This document shows, piece by piece, positions 7,894 through 17,500 of a stretch of 64,000 nt of DNA; position 1 is the first letter of the stretch, and each line of letters starts with the position of its first letter. The notes under the pieces were generated by a model. It had not been told where the DNA came from, did not search any database, and saw only the letters and a list, made by a program, of their open reading frames with translations. Position numbers and translations under genes: made by a program. This DNA is from Clostridium sp. (lineage in GTDB: Bacteria > Bacillota > Clostridia > Lachnospirales > Lachnospiraceae). The stretch covers positions 16,538-80,537 of the forward strand of contig JAMPFU010000003.1 of the NCBI GenBank assembly GCA_023664385.1, written 5' to 3'.

Positions 7894-8433
7894 TTAACCA
7901 AAGTACCTCTTTAATAATCCCTCGAACGCTTTTCCGTGTCTTGCCTCGTCACGAGCCATCTCATGTACCGTATCATGTATTGCGTCAAGGTTGGCAGCCT
8001 TTGCTCTCTTTGCAAGGTCAGTCTTGCCTGCCGTTGCTCCGTTTTCAGCGGCAACCCTAAGCTCAAGGTTCTTCTTTGTACTGTCTGTTACAACCTCGCC
8101 AAGAAGCTCTGCGAACTTGGCAGCATGCTCTGCCTCCTCGTAGGCAGCCTTCTCATAGTACATGCCAATTTCAGGATAGCCCTCTCTGTATGCAACTCTT
8201 GCCATAGCAAGATACATACCTACCTCGGAGCACTCACCCTCAAAATTCATTCTGAGGTCTGCCAAAATGTCCTCGCTTACACCCTTTGCAACCCCTACAA
8301 CGTGCTCTGCTGCCCAAGACATCTCACCCTCCTGCGCCTTGAACTTGTCAGCAGGTGCCTTACATACAGGACAGCTTTCCGGTGCTGCATCTCCCTCATA
8401 AACATAACCGCATACACTACATACAAACTTCAT
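7894..8433 (-). CDS. Rubrerythrin with N-terminal rubredoxin domain (reverse type)
   Basis: This 179-aa protein reduces hydrogen peroxide in anaerobes. The rubredoxin domain is at the N-terminus (Cys5, Cys8, Cys21, Cys24), opposite to classical rubrerythrin. A ferritin-like di-iron domain follows, with ligand motifs [19 protein letters not shown] and [13 protein letters not shown]. This arrangement is the reverse rubrerythrin of clostridia, which is part of the oxygen and peroxide defence. The gene is monocistronic, with a strong promoter and a Fur/PerR-like operator upstream and a strong terminator downstream. Confidence 0.93.
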   Translation of the reverse strand: MKFVCSVCGYVYEGDAAPESCPVCKAPADKFKAQEGEMSWAAEHVVGVAKGVSEDILADLRMNFEGECSEVGMYLAMARVAYREGYPEIGMYYEKAAYEEAEHAAKFAELLGEVVTDSTKKNLELRVAAENGATAGKTDLAKRAKAANLDAIHDTVHEMARDEARHGKAFEGLLKRYFG

Positions 8434-8469
8434 AATCTTTCTCCTTTCACTTATCTGTTATTTTGATAT

Positions 8470-8526
8470 TAATAATCATTATCATTTTGATATTATCACT
8501 ATATCACAGTAACATTTTAGTGTCAA
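8470..8526 (-). promoter_or_regulatory. Rubrerythrin promoter with Fur/PerR-like box
   Basis: Minus-strand TTGACA (8521-8526), a 17-bp spacer and TATAGT (8498-8503) form a near-consensus sigma-A promoter. Just downstream, TGATAATGATTATTA (8470-8484) is a 7-1-7 inverted repeat with one mismatch, the layout of Fur-family (PerR, Fur) operators. Its place over the start region fits repression relieved by peroxide or iron lack. Confidence 0.75.
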
Positions 8527-8545
8527 GCCAAACCTGCTTCAAACC

Positions 8546-9910
8546 CTATCCTCTCATGTTGCTTACAATTTCCTCAAGCTTCATTCCGTTTGAGCCTTTA
8601 ATAAGAACAATATCATCAGGCATCATGACGGACATAAGGTAAAGGGCAACCTCACCGTTATCCTTAAAGGAATAACATTTTATGTCTGAGCCTGCATCCT
8701 CCACAGCCTTTTTTATATGCTGTGTAAGCTCTCCCACTACAACGAGCTCATCGATAGGTTTATTTGCAAGAAATTCTCCCACCTCATAATGATACTTTTC
8801 GCTGTTTTCTCCAAGCTCAAACATATCGCCGAGTACGGCTATCTTTCTTCCCTTATTTTCCATGTCTGCAAGTACCTCTATGCTTGCCTTCATGGAATCA
8901 GGACTTGCATTGTAGGTGTCGTCAATAATTGTATATTTGCCGGGTATTGAAATGATTTTCTGTCTAATGCCATGAAATTCCTCAAACCCCTTCGCCGCAT
9001 CATGGAGGTTATAGCCCATGTAATCTGCAATTGCCATTCCTATCAGGGAATTGCTTACGTTATGCTTTCCAAGTGCATTTAAAAGTACAGGAACCCTCAC
9101 ATCGCCATGTACATAATCATATTTTATTTTGTAGTCCTCCATACGGATATTTTCTGCCCTGTACTCACATTTTTCGGATAGTCCGTAATAAAACGTCTGA
9201 ACGCCCGTTTTCCCTTTCAGCTTTAAAAGAATCGGGTCGTCGCCGTTTAAAAACAAGGCTCCATCCTTATTCATGTAATTTGTAATGGCAAGCTTTTCCC
9301 TACAGATATTTTCCTGTGTCTTTAAATTCTCAATATGCGCAACACCTATAATCGTAATGACGCATATGTCGGGCTTTGCAATCCTAGAAAGATTATTCAT
9401 CTCCCCCTGCTCGCTCATTCCCATTTCTATAACTGCAACCTCTGCGTCCTCAGTCGTCCGTGATATTGTTACCGGAACGCCTACCTGTGAATTGTAGTTG
9501 CCTGAGGTCTGATATACATTTGCACAGCCGGAAAGGGCAGTTGCTATCATCTCCCTTGTCGTTGTCTTGCCTACGCTCCCTGTAACTCCGATTACAGGTA
9601 TATTCATTCTGTTTCTTATGTAAATTCCGATATCCTGCAGTGCCTTTTCAGTGTCTGTCACCTGAATGTAGGGCTTATCTGATATAACGACCCCGCTGTG
9701 ATGCTGTGTAAGTGTTGCCGCACCCTTTTCAAGCGCACTCTCTATAAATCTGTGTGCATCTATTTTGTTGCCCACGATAGGCACAAACAAATCCCCCTCC
9801 TTTATTTTGCGGGAGTCAATACAAATGTCACTAAGAGGGGTATTTTCATCGCCGGAAAGAAGCCTTCCCTTCGTTGCCTCCACTATGTCTTTTACCTTTA
9901 TATTATACAC
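8546..9910 (-). CDS. murF: UDP-N-acetylmuramoyl-tripeptide--D-alanyl-D-alanine ligase
   Basis: A 454-aa cytoplasmic Mur ligase that adds D-Ala-D-Ala to the UDP-MurNAc-tripeptide, the last soluble step of the peptidoglycan precursor pathway. Three domains are visible: an N-terminal substrate domain (DSRKIKEGDLFVP), a central ATPase with the P-loop GVTGSVGKTTT near residue 108, and a C-terminal domain with the IDDTYNASPDS and LGDMFELG motifs. Length is normal. The PfpI gene lies 18 bp upstream in the same direction, so they may be co-transcribed. Confidence 0.95.
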   Translation of the reverse strand: MYNIKVKDIVEATKGRLLSGDENTPLSDICIDSRKIKEGDLFVPIVGNKIDAHRFIESALEKGAATLTQHHSGVVISDKPYIQVTDTEKALQDIGIYIRNRMNIPVIGVTGSVGKTTTREMIATALSGCANVYQTSGNYNSQVGVPVTISRTTEDAEVAVIEMGMSEQGEMNNLSRIAKPDICVITIIGVAHIENLKTQENICREKLAITNYMNKDGALFLNGDDPILLKLKGKTGVQTFYYGLSEKCEYRAENIRMEDYKIKYDYVHGDVRVPVLLNALGKHNVSNSLIGMAIADYMGYNLHDAAKGFEEFHGIRQKIISIPGKYTIIDDTYNASPDSMKASIEVLADMENKGRKIAVLGDMFELGENSEKYHYEVGEFLANKPIDELVVVGELTQHIKKAVEDAGSDIKCYSFKDNGEVALYLMSVMMPDDIVLIKGSNGMKLEEIVSNMRG

Positions 9911-9928
9911 ATCTTACTCCTTATAACA

Positions 9929-10483
9929 TCAGCAATCAGCCTTATATACTATTTTACTCGCCAATTCCTCCGCTGTTCCTATGCCCTTTAAAAGAGCAAC
10001 AAGCGCAAGTCCGAAATCTATGACCGTCCCCAGCCCTCTGCTTGTTATAATGTTTCCGTCTATCACTACCTTATCCGTAAGCTTATTTGCTCCTATAAGG
10101 TCACCTTCCATGCCCGGATAGCAGGTTGCATTCTTTCCTTCAAGAAGTCCCAGCTTTCCGTATACGGTAGGTGCCGCACATATGGCGGCAATATATTTTC
10201 CTGCCTCGTTAAAACGATGTATCATATCGGCAAGCCCCTTATGTCCTGCAAGATTTGTCGTGCCCGGCATTCCACCCGGCAGGACAAGCATGTCTGCATT
10301 TTCATCTGCCTGCTCAAAAAGCCTGTCCATTTTTACCGTTACCTTGTGTGAGCTTGTTACGTTTAAATCTCCCGTAACGGAAATCATATCTGTGTCTATT
10401 CCTGCTCTCCTTAAGAGGTCAACAACAGTTAATGCCTCAACCTCCTCGTACCCTTCCGCAAAAAAAATGTTTACCTTACTCAT
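9929..10483 (-). CDS. DJ-1/PfpI family protein
   Basis: A 184-aa protein starting MSKVNIFFAEGYEEVEAL. The start at 10483 is chosen because GGAGGTACGGT precedes it; an upstream in-frame ATG at 10546 has no ribosome site. The nucleophile-elbow cysteine is in AAICAAPTVYG, and the acidic partner is in FAEGYEEVE. The family includes YajL and DJ-1, linked to protein repair and oxidative stress; the exact activity cannot be read from the sequence. Confidence 0.88.
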   Translation of the reverse strand: MSKVNIFFAEGYEEVEALTVVDLLRRAGIDTDMISVTGDLNVTSSHKVTVKMDRLFEQADENADMLVLPGGMPGTTNLAGHKGLADMIHRFNEAGKYIAAICAAPTVYGKLGLLEGKNATCYPGMEGDLIGANKLTDKVVIDGNIITSRGLGTVIDFGLALVALLKGIGTAEELASKIVYKADC

Positions 10484-10653
10484 ACCGTACCTCCTGTATA
10501 CATAGCAGTACAAATTTTCAACAAAAAACTTCTTTATAATTAACAATACATTGTATATAATAATACATCATATGTTTGTTGTCAAAAGCATTTTGGGTAT
10601 ATTTTCCATCGTGCTTGGCACCATACATACGGACAGAAAGGAATAGAAAAATC

Positions 10654-11178
10654 ATGGATCATATGGAAATAGAAAAAAAGTATCTTATCAAAAACATTCC
10701 TGACAATCTTGCTGCTTACAGCCACTATGACATAGAGCAGGCATATATATGTTCAAGTCCTGCAATACGCGTGAGAAAAAAAAGCATTTTTTCAGACGGC
10801 AACGGAAGCTGCACGTATATACTGACCGTGAAGGGAAAGGGACTGATTAAACGGGAGGAATTTGAGCTTACATTGGAAAAAAATGAATATGAAGCTCTGC
10901 TGAACAAGACCGAGGGCAACATCATTACAAAATGCAGATATTTGATTCCCCTTACGGAGGGGCTTTCCCTTGAGCTTGACATATTCGGCGGCAAATTCAA
11001 GGGGCTCGTCATGGGAGAAATAGAATTTCCTGACGAGGACAGTGCAAAAAAATATAACCCCCCTGCATTTATTGGCAGAGAGGTTACATTTGATGAGCGC
11101 TTTCACAACAGCGTAATGAGCACCATGTCAGAAAGCGATATATCAGACCTGCTTGCCCTGATGAATGATTGCAACTGA
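10654..11178 (+). CDS. CYTH domain protein
   Basis: About 174 aa from the ATG at 10654, or 171 aa from the ATG at 10663. The N-terminal EIEKK is the ExExK signature of CYTH (CyaB/thiamine triphosphatase) enzymes, followed by alternating charged strands (RVRKK, LTVKGKG, REEFELTLEKNEYE, LELDIFGG) of the tunnel fold. These enzymes hydrolyse inorganic triphosphate or phosphate esters with divalent metals. An in-frame extension to 10576 lacks a ribosome site. Its 3' end overlaps the convergent DUF1189 gene by 36 bp. Confidence 0.88.
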   Translation: MDHMEIEKKYLIKNIPDNLAAYSHYDIEQAYICSSPAIRVRKKSIFSDGNGSCTYILTVKGKGLIKREEFELTLEKNEYEALLNKTEGNIITKCRYLIPLTEGLSLELDIFGGKFKGLVMGEIEFPDEDSAKKYNPPAFIGREVTFDERFHNSVMSTMSESDISDLLALMNDCN

Positions 11179-11916
11179 CAGCGTAATCATGTTTACTGAT
11201 ATAAATACACCTGCGAGGCTCATAAGTATGGCAGGCAAAAATCCGATTGCAGAGTTAAAGTTTACAAGTATCATTCCAAGTGTCTGTCCGTAAAAGCATA
11301 TTGCAAATACCTGACCGTAGGAAAGCCCCAGCTCCATACGCTTGTTCATGGAATTTATTACAATGGAGAATAACAGTGCCATGAAGCCGTATTTGACAAA
11401 AAAGCCTATGCAGGTTACAAGGAATGCCACAACAAGATAAACATATATGCCCGGTATAAAGCTTTTTAGCATTTCGTTGTTTAGTCCCTCAGGAAGAAAC
11501 TTATCCAATGACACTACCTGATAATCTAATATATCATTATCCATAGCAACTGCCATTCTGAGATTTTTAGAACCTATGGCAATATATGCGCCATTTTTCG
11601 TCATTTTCTCATCAGGCACAGTTTCCGTTTCCGTGTCTATCATTATGTTCATACCCTCAATTGAGATATTGAACGGATTTTCAATGGACAGCATGCCATC
11701 CTTAAATTCTATCTTGCTCATTTTATTTATAAAAAGCTTTTCAAAGCCGCCAAAGCCCGCTATATATGCACCGGCAGGCACGGCAAACGTAACTATGCCA
11801 AGCACAAGCATAAGCACAATCGTAAAGCCTACAAACCTGCTCGTTTTAAGCTTAATCATTTCCTTATATTTTGACGGTTTAAACATTGCGTATATAATCT
11901 GTTCCGAAAAATTCAA
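11143..11916 (-). CDS. DUF1189 family membrane protein
   Basis: A 257-aa protein with about five hydrophobic segments: one at residues 27-50, an extracytoplasmic loop of some 100 residues, then a cluster from about residue 155 to the C-terminus. The layout and the opening FSEQIIYAMFKPSKYK match DUF1189, an uncharacterised Firmicutes family. It follows the kinase-like gene by 4 bp, so they are probably one transcript and may form a membrane complex. Confidence 0.75.
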   Translation of the reverse strand: MNFSEQIIYAMFKPSKYKEMIKLKTSRFVGFTIVLMLVLGIVTFAVPAGAYIAGFGGFEKLFINKMSKIEFKDGMLSIENPFNISIEGMNIMIDTETETVPDEKMTKNGAYIAIGSKNLRMAVAMDNDILDYQVVSLDKFLPEGLNNEMLKSFIPGIYVYLVVAFLVTCIGFFVKYGFMALLFSIVINSMNKRMELGLSYGQVFAICFYGQTLGMILVNFNSAIGFLPAILMSLAGVFISVNMITLSVAIIHQGKQV

Positions 11917-11920
11917 TGCT

Positions 11921-13717
11921 TTAGTTCTCCTTTACAACATAGCCCTCCTTAGGCACTTTTACAGTAATAATTGTACCCTTTCCAGGCTTATTTTTAATCT
12001 CAATGGCGCCGCCGCACATGCTTTTGAGCTTCTTTTTAATTGACTTATAGCTCTGCTTGCCCTCGAAGCGCTTATCCGGTCCGATTCCCTTTCCGTTGTC
12101 AACAATCTGTATGGCAAAGCAGTCAAGCCTTTCATAGCTTCTCACCACAAGCCTGCCACCTGCGTCTGCGCGCAGGGCTCCGTTTATAACAGCATTTTCC
12201 ACAAGAGGCTCTATCGTGTTAAACGGGACATGAAAATCAACGATTTTATCCTCCACCTCTATCTCAAGCGATGCGTTTCTTTTTTTCTGCATACCCAGAT
12301 ATGCTTTAATATACTCCATTTCCTGTGAAAATGGAACCATATTTTTTTCTACGGTTGACATAATATTATATTTCAGATACACAGACGTGTCATATATCAG
12401 TCTGCTGTTTTCCATATCTCTCGTTTTTAAATCACTTACAACAATACCTAATGTGCTGTAAACAAGGTTTGTGTTTATCTTTTTAAGCGCCTTGTTTGTC
12501 TCGCTTTCAACATTTTCCTCGGCAAGACTTCTCGTATGGTTCATATCCCTAATTATTCCCTTTTCTACGGAAACTACAAGCAGAACCATGAAAATACCCA
12601 CGCCTATCTGAAGGACAACGCCGTCATATTCCCTGTAAAAGCTGAAAATTGACAGCAGGCTCTCAAGGAGGGCGGCCACCGTAAGCACAGCATTTGCAAC
12701 AAGATTGCTGTATATCGTTTTATCTCCGTAGGTATCTGCCGCAAGATACATGATACCCGAAAGGAGAATAAGCCCCAATACGATAAACACCTTTGTAACG
12801 ATAATGTATGTGGCAAAGTCACATATATGCAGCATCTGAAATACAACGCCGGTCAGCATGTTTACGGCAAATATATAAATTCCAATTTCAAATATATGCC
12901 CATACCGTCTTTTTATGGCAAAGCATCGCTGATGCATAATATAAAGTATCGGCAGCATAAGCAAAATCGTCATGTTTGTCATGTAAACGCCAAAGGTATT
13001 TGAGGTTATAAGCTGCATGATGGGATTAGAGGTTATGCTCCACAGCGCAACTGCATTGATAAAGCCAAAGCCGTATGCCGCCCTTACCTTGTGCACTCTG
13101 ATATTGTTCATAAATATAAGCGATATGGCAAGGAGCAGCGTAACTACAATGAGCAATATGGAAAATATAAAGCCTACACAGTTTTTGCTTATGATGTCTG
13201 CAACAATATCGCCCTTGGCGCCATAGTAAATACCCTGTAAATCGCCGCTGTATTTTTTATATGAGGAGACAAGATAGATTGTAATAAGGTCGCCGGGCTG
13301 TGCATCCGAAAGCTCTATCATATTATAGCACGGAACGGCATTCTTCATAAGCTTTTGATCGGTCATGACGCCGTTTGTATAAATCTTTTCATTGTTGATT
13401 GTAACCATTATATTTTGGAAATTGGTCTTGACAATCATAACGCTGTCAGGTCCTATATCCTCAGGCACCTCATTTACAATAACGATAACCTCCTCGGCAT
13501 CGCCCTTTATTTTTTCAGGTAAATCTACAAACTGATCGGGCTGTCCCCTGTAATTCCGCAAAAGCCAGCCCTCATTAAATTCCGTAAGGGCATTAGATTT
13601 AAGCTTCTTCTGACCGTCAGGCGCAAAGACAAACACAAATAGGCCAATAAATATGAGACAACAGCCAATTGCAATAAGCACAAGCAGATTTAATTGTTTC
13701 AGCTTTCTATCCTTCAT
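11921..13717 (-). CDS. LytS-like sensor kinase homologue lacking the phosphoacceptor histidine
   Basis: About 598 aa. An N-terminal membrane helix, an extracytoplasmic domain of about 150 residues and roughly seven membrane helices (residues about 180-390) are followed by a cytoplasmic His_kinase/HATPase_c region. The ATP-binding N box (PLVENAVINGA), G1 box (DNGKGIG) and G2 region (GKGTIITVKVP) are present. The usual phosphoacceptor motif, NPHFLFNTL in LytS/YehU kinases, reads NTNLVYSTL near residue 412, so His is Asn. No response regulator is adjacent. The start at 13717 is preferred over 13732 because of the GGTGG sequence before it. It lies 30 bp after ribH. Confidence 0.82.
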   Translation of the reverse strand: MKDRKLKQLNLLVLIAIGCCLIFIGLFVFVFAPDGQKKLKSNALTEFNEGWLLRNYRGQPDQFVDLPEKIKGDAEEVIVIVNEVPEDIGPDSVMIVKTNFQNIMVTINNEKIYTNGVMTDQKLMKNAVPCYNMIELSDAQPGDLITIYLVSSYKKYSGDLQGIYYGAKGDIVADIISKNCVGFIFSILLIVVTLLLAISLIFMNNIRVHKVRAAYGFGFINAVALWSITSNPIMQLITSNTFGVYMTNMTILLMLPILYIMHQRCFAIKRRYGHIFEIGIYIFAVNMLTGVVFQMLHICDFATYIIVTKVFIVLGLILLSGIMYLAADTYGDKTIYSNLVANAVLTVAALLESLLSIFSFYREYDGVVLQIGVGIFMVLLVVSVEKGIIRDMNHTRSLAEENVESETNKALKKINTNLVYSTLGIVVSDLKTRDMENSRLIYDTSVYLKYNIMSTVEKNMVPFSQEMEYIKAYLGMQKKRNASLEIEVEDKIVDFHVPFNTIEPLVENAVINGALRADAGGRLVVRSYERLDCFAIQIVDNGKGIGPDKRFEGKQSYKSIKKKLKSMCGGAIEIKNKPGKGTIITVKVPKEGYVVKEN

Positions 13718-13747
13718 AAAACCGTCCACCATTTTAAAATCACAGCA

Positions 13748-14209
13748 TTACATCTGCTTCATAAGATTAATCATTTCCAAAGCGCCAAGGGCACAGTCGT
13801 AGCCCTTGTTTCCTGCCTTTGTTCCGGAACGCTCTATCGCCTGCTCAATATTTTCCGTTGTAACAATGCCGAACATGACAGGTACGCCTGTTGACATTGA
13901 TACGGCGGCAATCCCCTTTGACACCTCGTTGCATACATAATCATAATGAGTTGTCGCACCCCTGATAACCGTTCCAAGACATATCACTGCATCATACTTA
14001 CCTGACTCAGCCATTTTTTTTGCAGTCATGGGTATCTCAAAGGCTCCCGGCACCCATGCAAGGGTAATGTCGTCCTCCTTGACATCATGTCTGACAAGTC
14101 CGTCAACAGCTCCACTTATCAGCTTTGACACGATAAACTCATTAAACCTTGCCGCTACAATTCCTATTTTTGCTCCATCTGCTACTAATTTTCCTTCCAG
14201 TGTTTTCAT
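13748..14209 (-). CDS. ribH: 6,7-dimethyl-8-ribityllumazine synthase
   Basis: A 153-aa enzyme that condenses 5-amino-6-ribitylaminouracil with 3,4-dihydroxy-2-butanone 4-phosphate to lumazine, the penultimate riboflavin step; it usually assembles into a 60-mer capsid. Signatures are ARFNEFI at the N-terminus, WVPGAFEIP, the [14 protein letters not shown] loop with the catalytic His, and a GNKGYDCA C-terminal segment. It is the last gene of the rib operon, 64 bp after ribBA. Confidence 0.96.
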   Translation of the reverse strand: MKTLEGKLVADGAKIGIVAARFNEFIVSKLISGAVDGLVRHDVKEDDITLAWVPGAFEIPMTAKKMAESGKYDAVICLGTVIRGATTHYDYVCNEVSKGIAAVSMSTGVPVMFGIVTTENIEQAIERSGTKAGNKGYDCALGALEMINLMKQM

Positions 14210-14273
14210 TTTTTCTTCCTTTCCTTAACCCATTTTTATAGAAGCATTTGCACAAATTGCCAAACGCTGATTA

Positions 14274-15473
14274 TCATTCTATATCAAGAATATGCCCCAT
14301 TTTTTCTTTTTTCGTTTTCAGGTAAAACATATCATATTTTCCCGGCTCCATCTGTATGGGAACCCGCTCCACGATTTCAAGGTTATAGCCTGCCAACCCG
14401 TAAACCTTCAAGGGGTTATTTGTCATCAGCCGCATTTTTCTTACGCCCAAGTCTACAAGTATCTGCGTTCCTATTGTGTAATCCCTTGCATCCTCTGGAA
14501 AACCAAGCTTAAGGTTTGCCTCCACGGTATCAAGTCCATGATCCTGAAGCTCGTAGGCACGTATCTTATTGATGAGACCGATTCCCCTGCCCTCCTGTCT
14601 CATATATAATAAAACACCTCTACCCTCTTTTGCAATCATTTTCATTGCGGCGTCATATTGCTGACCACAATCACATCTCGCAGAGCCGAGGGCGTCTCCT
14701 GTCAGACATTCGGAGTGGACACGGCAGAGTACAGGCGCGCCGTCCGTAATGTCGCCTTTTACAAGGGCAACATGATGCTCACCATTTAGCTTGTTCACAT
14801 AGCCGTGTATGGTAAACTCGCCGTATCTTGTAGGCATTTTAGCTTTTGCAACACATTCCACAAAAACCTCATGCTCCTTTCGGTATTGTATCAGTTTTTC
14901 TATTGTGGAGATTTTAAGCTGATGCTTCCTTGCAAAGGAAACTAAATCATCAAGCCTTGCCATCTCGCCGTCCTCTCTCATTATCTCACAGCAAAGTCCC
15001 ACCGGTTTTAGTCCTGCCAGCTTCATGAGGTCAACCGTCGCCTCCGTATGTCCCTGCCGTTCAATCACGCCGCCTGCTCTTGCCTCAAGTGGAAACATGT
15101 GTCCCGGACGTCTAAAATCCGAAGGCACGGCACCGTCCTCCACAAATTTTCTTGCCGTATAGCCTCTCTCTGCCGCCGATATTCCCGTAGTGGTATCCAC
15201 ATGGTCAACCGATACGGAAAATGCCGTACAGTGATTGTCTGTATTTGTTATGCACATCTGTGGAAGATGCAGCTTATCCGTGTACGCAGGCGCCATCGGC
15301 ATACAGATAAGTCCTTTTGCATATGACGCCATAAAATTTACGTTTTCTGTCGTTGCAAACTCTGCCGCACATATTACGTCGCCTTCATTTTCCCTGTTTT
15401 CGTCATCTAATATGACGACGATTTTGCCCTGCTTTAGGTCGTCAAGAATTTCCTCGATTGAGTTAAATTCCAT
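14274..15473 (-). CDS. ribBA: Bifunctional DHBP synthase / GTP cyclohydrolase II
   Basis: A 399-aa fusion. The N-terminal RibB half makes 3,4-dihydroxy-2-butanone 4-phosphate from ribulose 5-phosphate ([11 protein letters not shown] and the [21 protein letters not shown] motifs). The C-terminal RibA half opens GTP (VHSECLTGD, then CDCG zinc ligands and [12 protein letters not shown]). Together they provide both precursors for RibH. Length is normal for the fusion. Confidence 0.96.
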   Translation of the reverse strand: MEFNSIEEILDDLKQGKIVVILDDENRENEGDVICAAEFATTENVNFMASYAKGLICMPMAPAYTDKLHLPQMCITNTDNHCTAFSVSVDHVDTTTGISAAERGYTARKFVEDGAVPSDFRRPGHMFPLEARAGGVIERQGHTEATVDLMKLAGLKPVGLCCEIMREDGEMARLDDLVSFARKHQLKISTIEKLIQYRKEHEVFVECVAKAKMPTRYGEFTIHGYVNKLNGEHHVALVKGDITDGAPVLCRVHSECLTGDALGSARCDCGQQYDAAMKMIAKEGRGVLLYMRQEGRGIGLINKIRAYELQDHGLDTVEANLKLGFPEDARDYTIGTQILVDLGVRKMRLMTNNPLKVYGLAGYNLEIVERVPIQMEPGKYDMFYLKTKKEKMGHILDIE

Positions 15474-15499
15474 GATGTTTTCCTCCTGTTGATATAGTT

Positions 15500-16141
15500 T
15501 TAAAAATATCCATGCCGGATTAAAAAATCTTCGTTGATATTACTTTCTTTATGATTTTGCCCCATCAGCTTTTCCACATATTTTCCGATTATGTCATTCT
15601 CAAGATTTACAATGTCCCCCTGTTTTTTCTCAAGGAGTATTGTGTTTTTTGCAGTGTGGGGGATGATTGACACCTGAAAGCAGGCGTTATCCACATATGC
15701 AACCGTGAGGCTTACGCCGTCTATTGTTATGGAACCCTTTTCCACTATATATTTCAGTATGCCCCTATCGGCTTTTATTGTAATCCAAACTGCGTTGTCT
15801 TCCTTTTCAAGCCTTGTTATCTGCCCTGTGCCGTCAACGTGACCTGCCACAATATGTCCGCCAAATCTTCCGTCTGCAGCCATTGCACGCTCAAGATTAA
15901 CCCTGCTTCCCTCTTTCAATGTGCTAAGGGACGTTCTTCTCATGGTTTCTGCCATGACGTCTGCGGTAAACACATTGCCTGATATGGAGGTAACCGTCAT
16001 GCAAATTCCATTTACTGCTATGCTATCACCGATATGTGTATCCTTTGTGACCAAATCTCCCAATATGGAAATTTCGGCAGATTTTGCACCCTTCCTTATG
16101 GATTTTATCGTTCCCATTTCTTCAATTAATCCAGTAAACAT
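15500..16141 (-). CDS. ribE: Riboflavin synthase alpha chain
   Basis: A 213-aa enzyme that dismutates two lumazines to riboflavin. It has the duplicated lumazine-binding fold: [10 protein letters not shown] at the N-terminus and AVNGICMTV in the first half, [12 protein letters not shown] in the second. The start at 16141 is supported by GGAGG 5 bp before the ATG; a longer in-frame start at 16162 has none. It lies between ribD and ribBA. Confidence 0.95.
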   Translation of the reverse strand: MFTGLIEEMGTIKSIRKGAKSAEISILGDLVTKDTHIGDSIAVNGICMTVTSISGNVFTADVMAETMRRTSLSTLKEGSRVNLERAMAADGRFGGHIVAGHVDGTGQITRLEKEDNAVWITIKADRGILKYIVEKGSITIDGVSLTVAYVDNACFQVSIIPHTAKNTILLEKKQGDIVNLENDIIGKYVEKLMGQNHKESNINEDFLIRHGYF

Positions 16142-16202
16142 AAAAACCTCCGTATGTTTCATATAGTATGCCCGGCAAAGCCGCGAAAGCTTTTTATCTT
16201 AT

Positions 16203-17297
16203 TTATGTCTGTTTTTTATATACAAGAAGTATGTCTTCTTCAAGCTGCTCCATTCTTTTTAAAATAAATTTTTCCGCATCACCCGGACTTTCCACGCCCA
16301 TTCCCTCTACAGGGCTTAGGGCAGAAGCCCCACCAAATATTTTAGGGGCAATGTACACGTTAAGCTCGTTTACGATACCTGCCGCAAGGGCACTGTAATT
16401 CAATGTGCCTCCTCCTTCCAGCAGGATGCCGTCTATGCCTTTTTCGCCAAGCTTTATCATAAGCGCTTTTAAATCAAGTCCGTCTGCATTTTTGCCTACG
16501 GAAATAACTTCAATTCCATACCCACTTAATTGCTCTGCTTTTTTTATATCCTTACATTCATCAGAAGCTACTACGATTGTTCTTACATCCCTTGCAGTTT
16601 TAACAATATTGCTGTCCAAGGGGATTCTAAGACTGCTGTCGCATATTATCCTGATTGGATTTCTTCCACCGTCCAATCTGCACGTCAGCATCGGGTCATC
16701 TGCAAGAACCGTTCCGATGCCTGCCATGATACCCGTATACTCGTTTCTGCTTTCTGCAACTCTATGTCTCGCCGTCTCGCCCGTAATCCACTTACTTTTG
16801 CCGCTTCTCGTGGCAATTTTTCCATCTAATGTCATGGCATACTTCATTACAACATATGGGGTATTTGTTGTAATGTAATGAAAAAACACATCATTTAGCT
16901 TATCACATTCCTCTTTCATCATTTGCGTGTCAACAACAACGCCATGCTCACGAAGATAAGAAATCCCCTTGCCACAAACCCTTTCGTTCGGGTCGTCCGA
17001 GCCCACATACACATGTGAAATTCCATGGCTGACAATCGCCTCGGTACAAGGGGGCTGTTTTCCAAAATGACAGCATGGCTCAAGGGTAACATACAGCTCC
17101 GCACCCTTTGCATCCTCAGTAAGATTTGCAAATGCAGCCCGCTCAGCATGAAGCCCTCCATATCCTGCATGATAGCCTTCCCCGATAATCCTGCCCTCCT
17201 TAACAATCACAGCACCAACCAGTGGATTCGGATTTACGGCTCCTATTCCTTTCTTTGCAAGTGTAATTGCACGCTGCATATATTGTTCCTCAAACAT
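16203..17297 (-). CDS. ribD: Riboflavin biosynthesis deaminase/reductase
   Basis: A 364-aa two-domain enzyme. The N-terminal deaminase has zinc ligands His50 (HAE), Cys75 (PCC) and Cys84. The C-terminal NADPH reductase has KYAMTLDGKIAT, KWITGE, and the GGGTLN motif. It performs the second and third steps of the GTP branch. It is the first gene of the rib operon and lies behind an FMN riboswitch and a long leader. Confidence 0.96.
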   Translation of the reverse strand: MFEEQYMQRAITLAKKGIGAVNPNPLVGAVIVKEGRIIGEGYHAGYGGLHAERAAFANLTEDAKGAELYVTLEPCCHFGKQPPCTEAIVSHGISHVYVGSDDPNERVCGKGISYLREHGVVVDTQMMKEECDKLNDVFFHYITTNTPYVVMKYAMTLDGKIATRSGKSKWITGETARHRVAESRNEYTGIMAGIGTVLADDPMLTCRLDGGRNPIRIICDSSLRIPLDSNIVKTARDVRTIVVASDECKDIKKAEQLSGYGIEVISVGKNADGLDLKALMIKLGEKGIDGILLEGGGTLNYSALAAGIVNELNVYIAPKIFGGASALSPVEGMGVESPGDAEKFILKRMEQLEEDILLVYKKQT

Positions 17298-17324
17298 ATC
17301 AAACTCCTGCTAACTTCTTTTTCT

Positions 17325-17436
17325 CTTTTTATTCTTCTTTATTCTTCTTTTACTCTGCCTTTATCCCTCTTTTTCTCTGCTTTTATCCCTCTTTTTCTCT
17401 GCTTTTATCCTTCTTTTATTCTTCTTTTATCCTTGA
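17325..17436 (-). repeat. Purine-rich tandem repeat in the rib leader
   Basis: About 110 bp that are almost pure pyrimidine on the plus strand (purine on the transcribed RNA). A 21-bp unit (TTATCCCTCTTTTTCTCTGC plus T) repeats about 2.5 times, flanked by shorter TTATTCTTCTT units. It lies right before ribD and the RNA would be an unstructured A/G-rich run. The count could change by slippage. Confidence 0.7.
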
Positions 17437-17500
17437 ATATCAGCCCATCTACAGCTTTTTTGCTGCTGGTGTACATATGCAATACAGAGATTTTTTGATA

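Noticed and set aside
7936-8466. Long plus-strand frame opposite rubrerythrin
   Set aside because: Shadow of a well-conserved gene; the opposite strand has promoter, ribosome site and family motifs.
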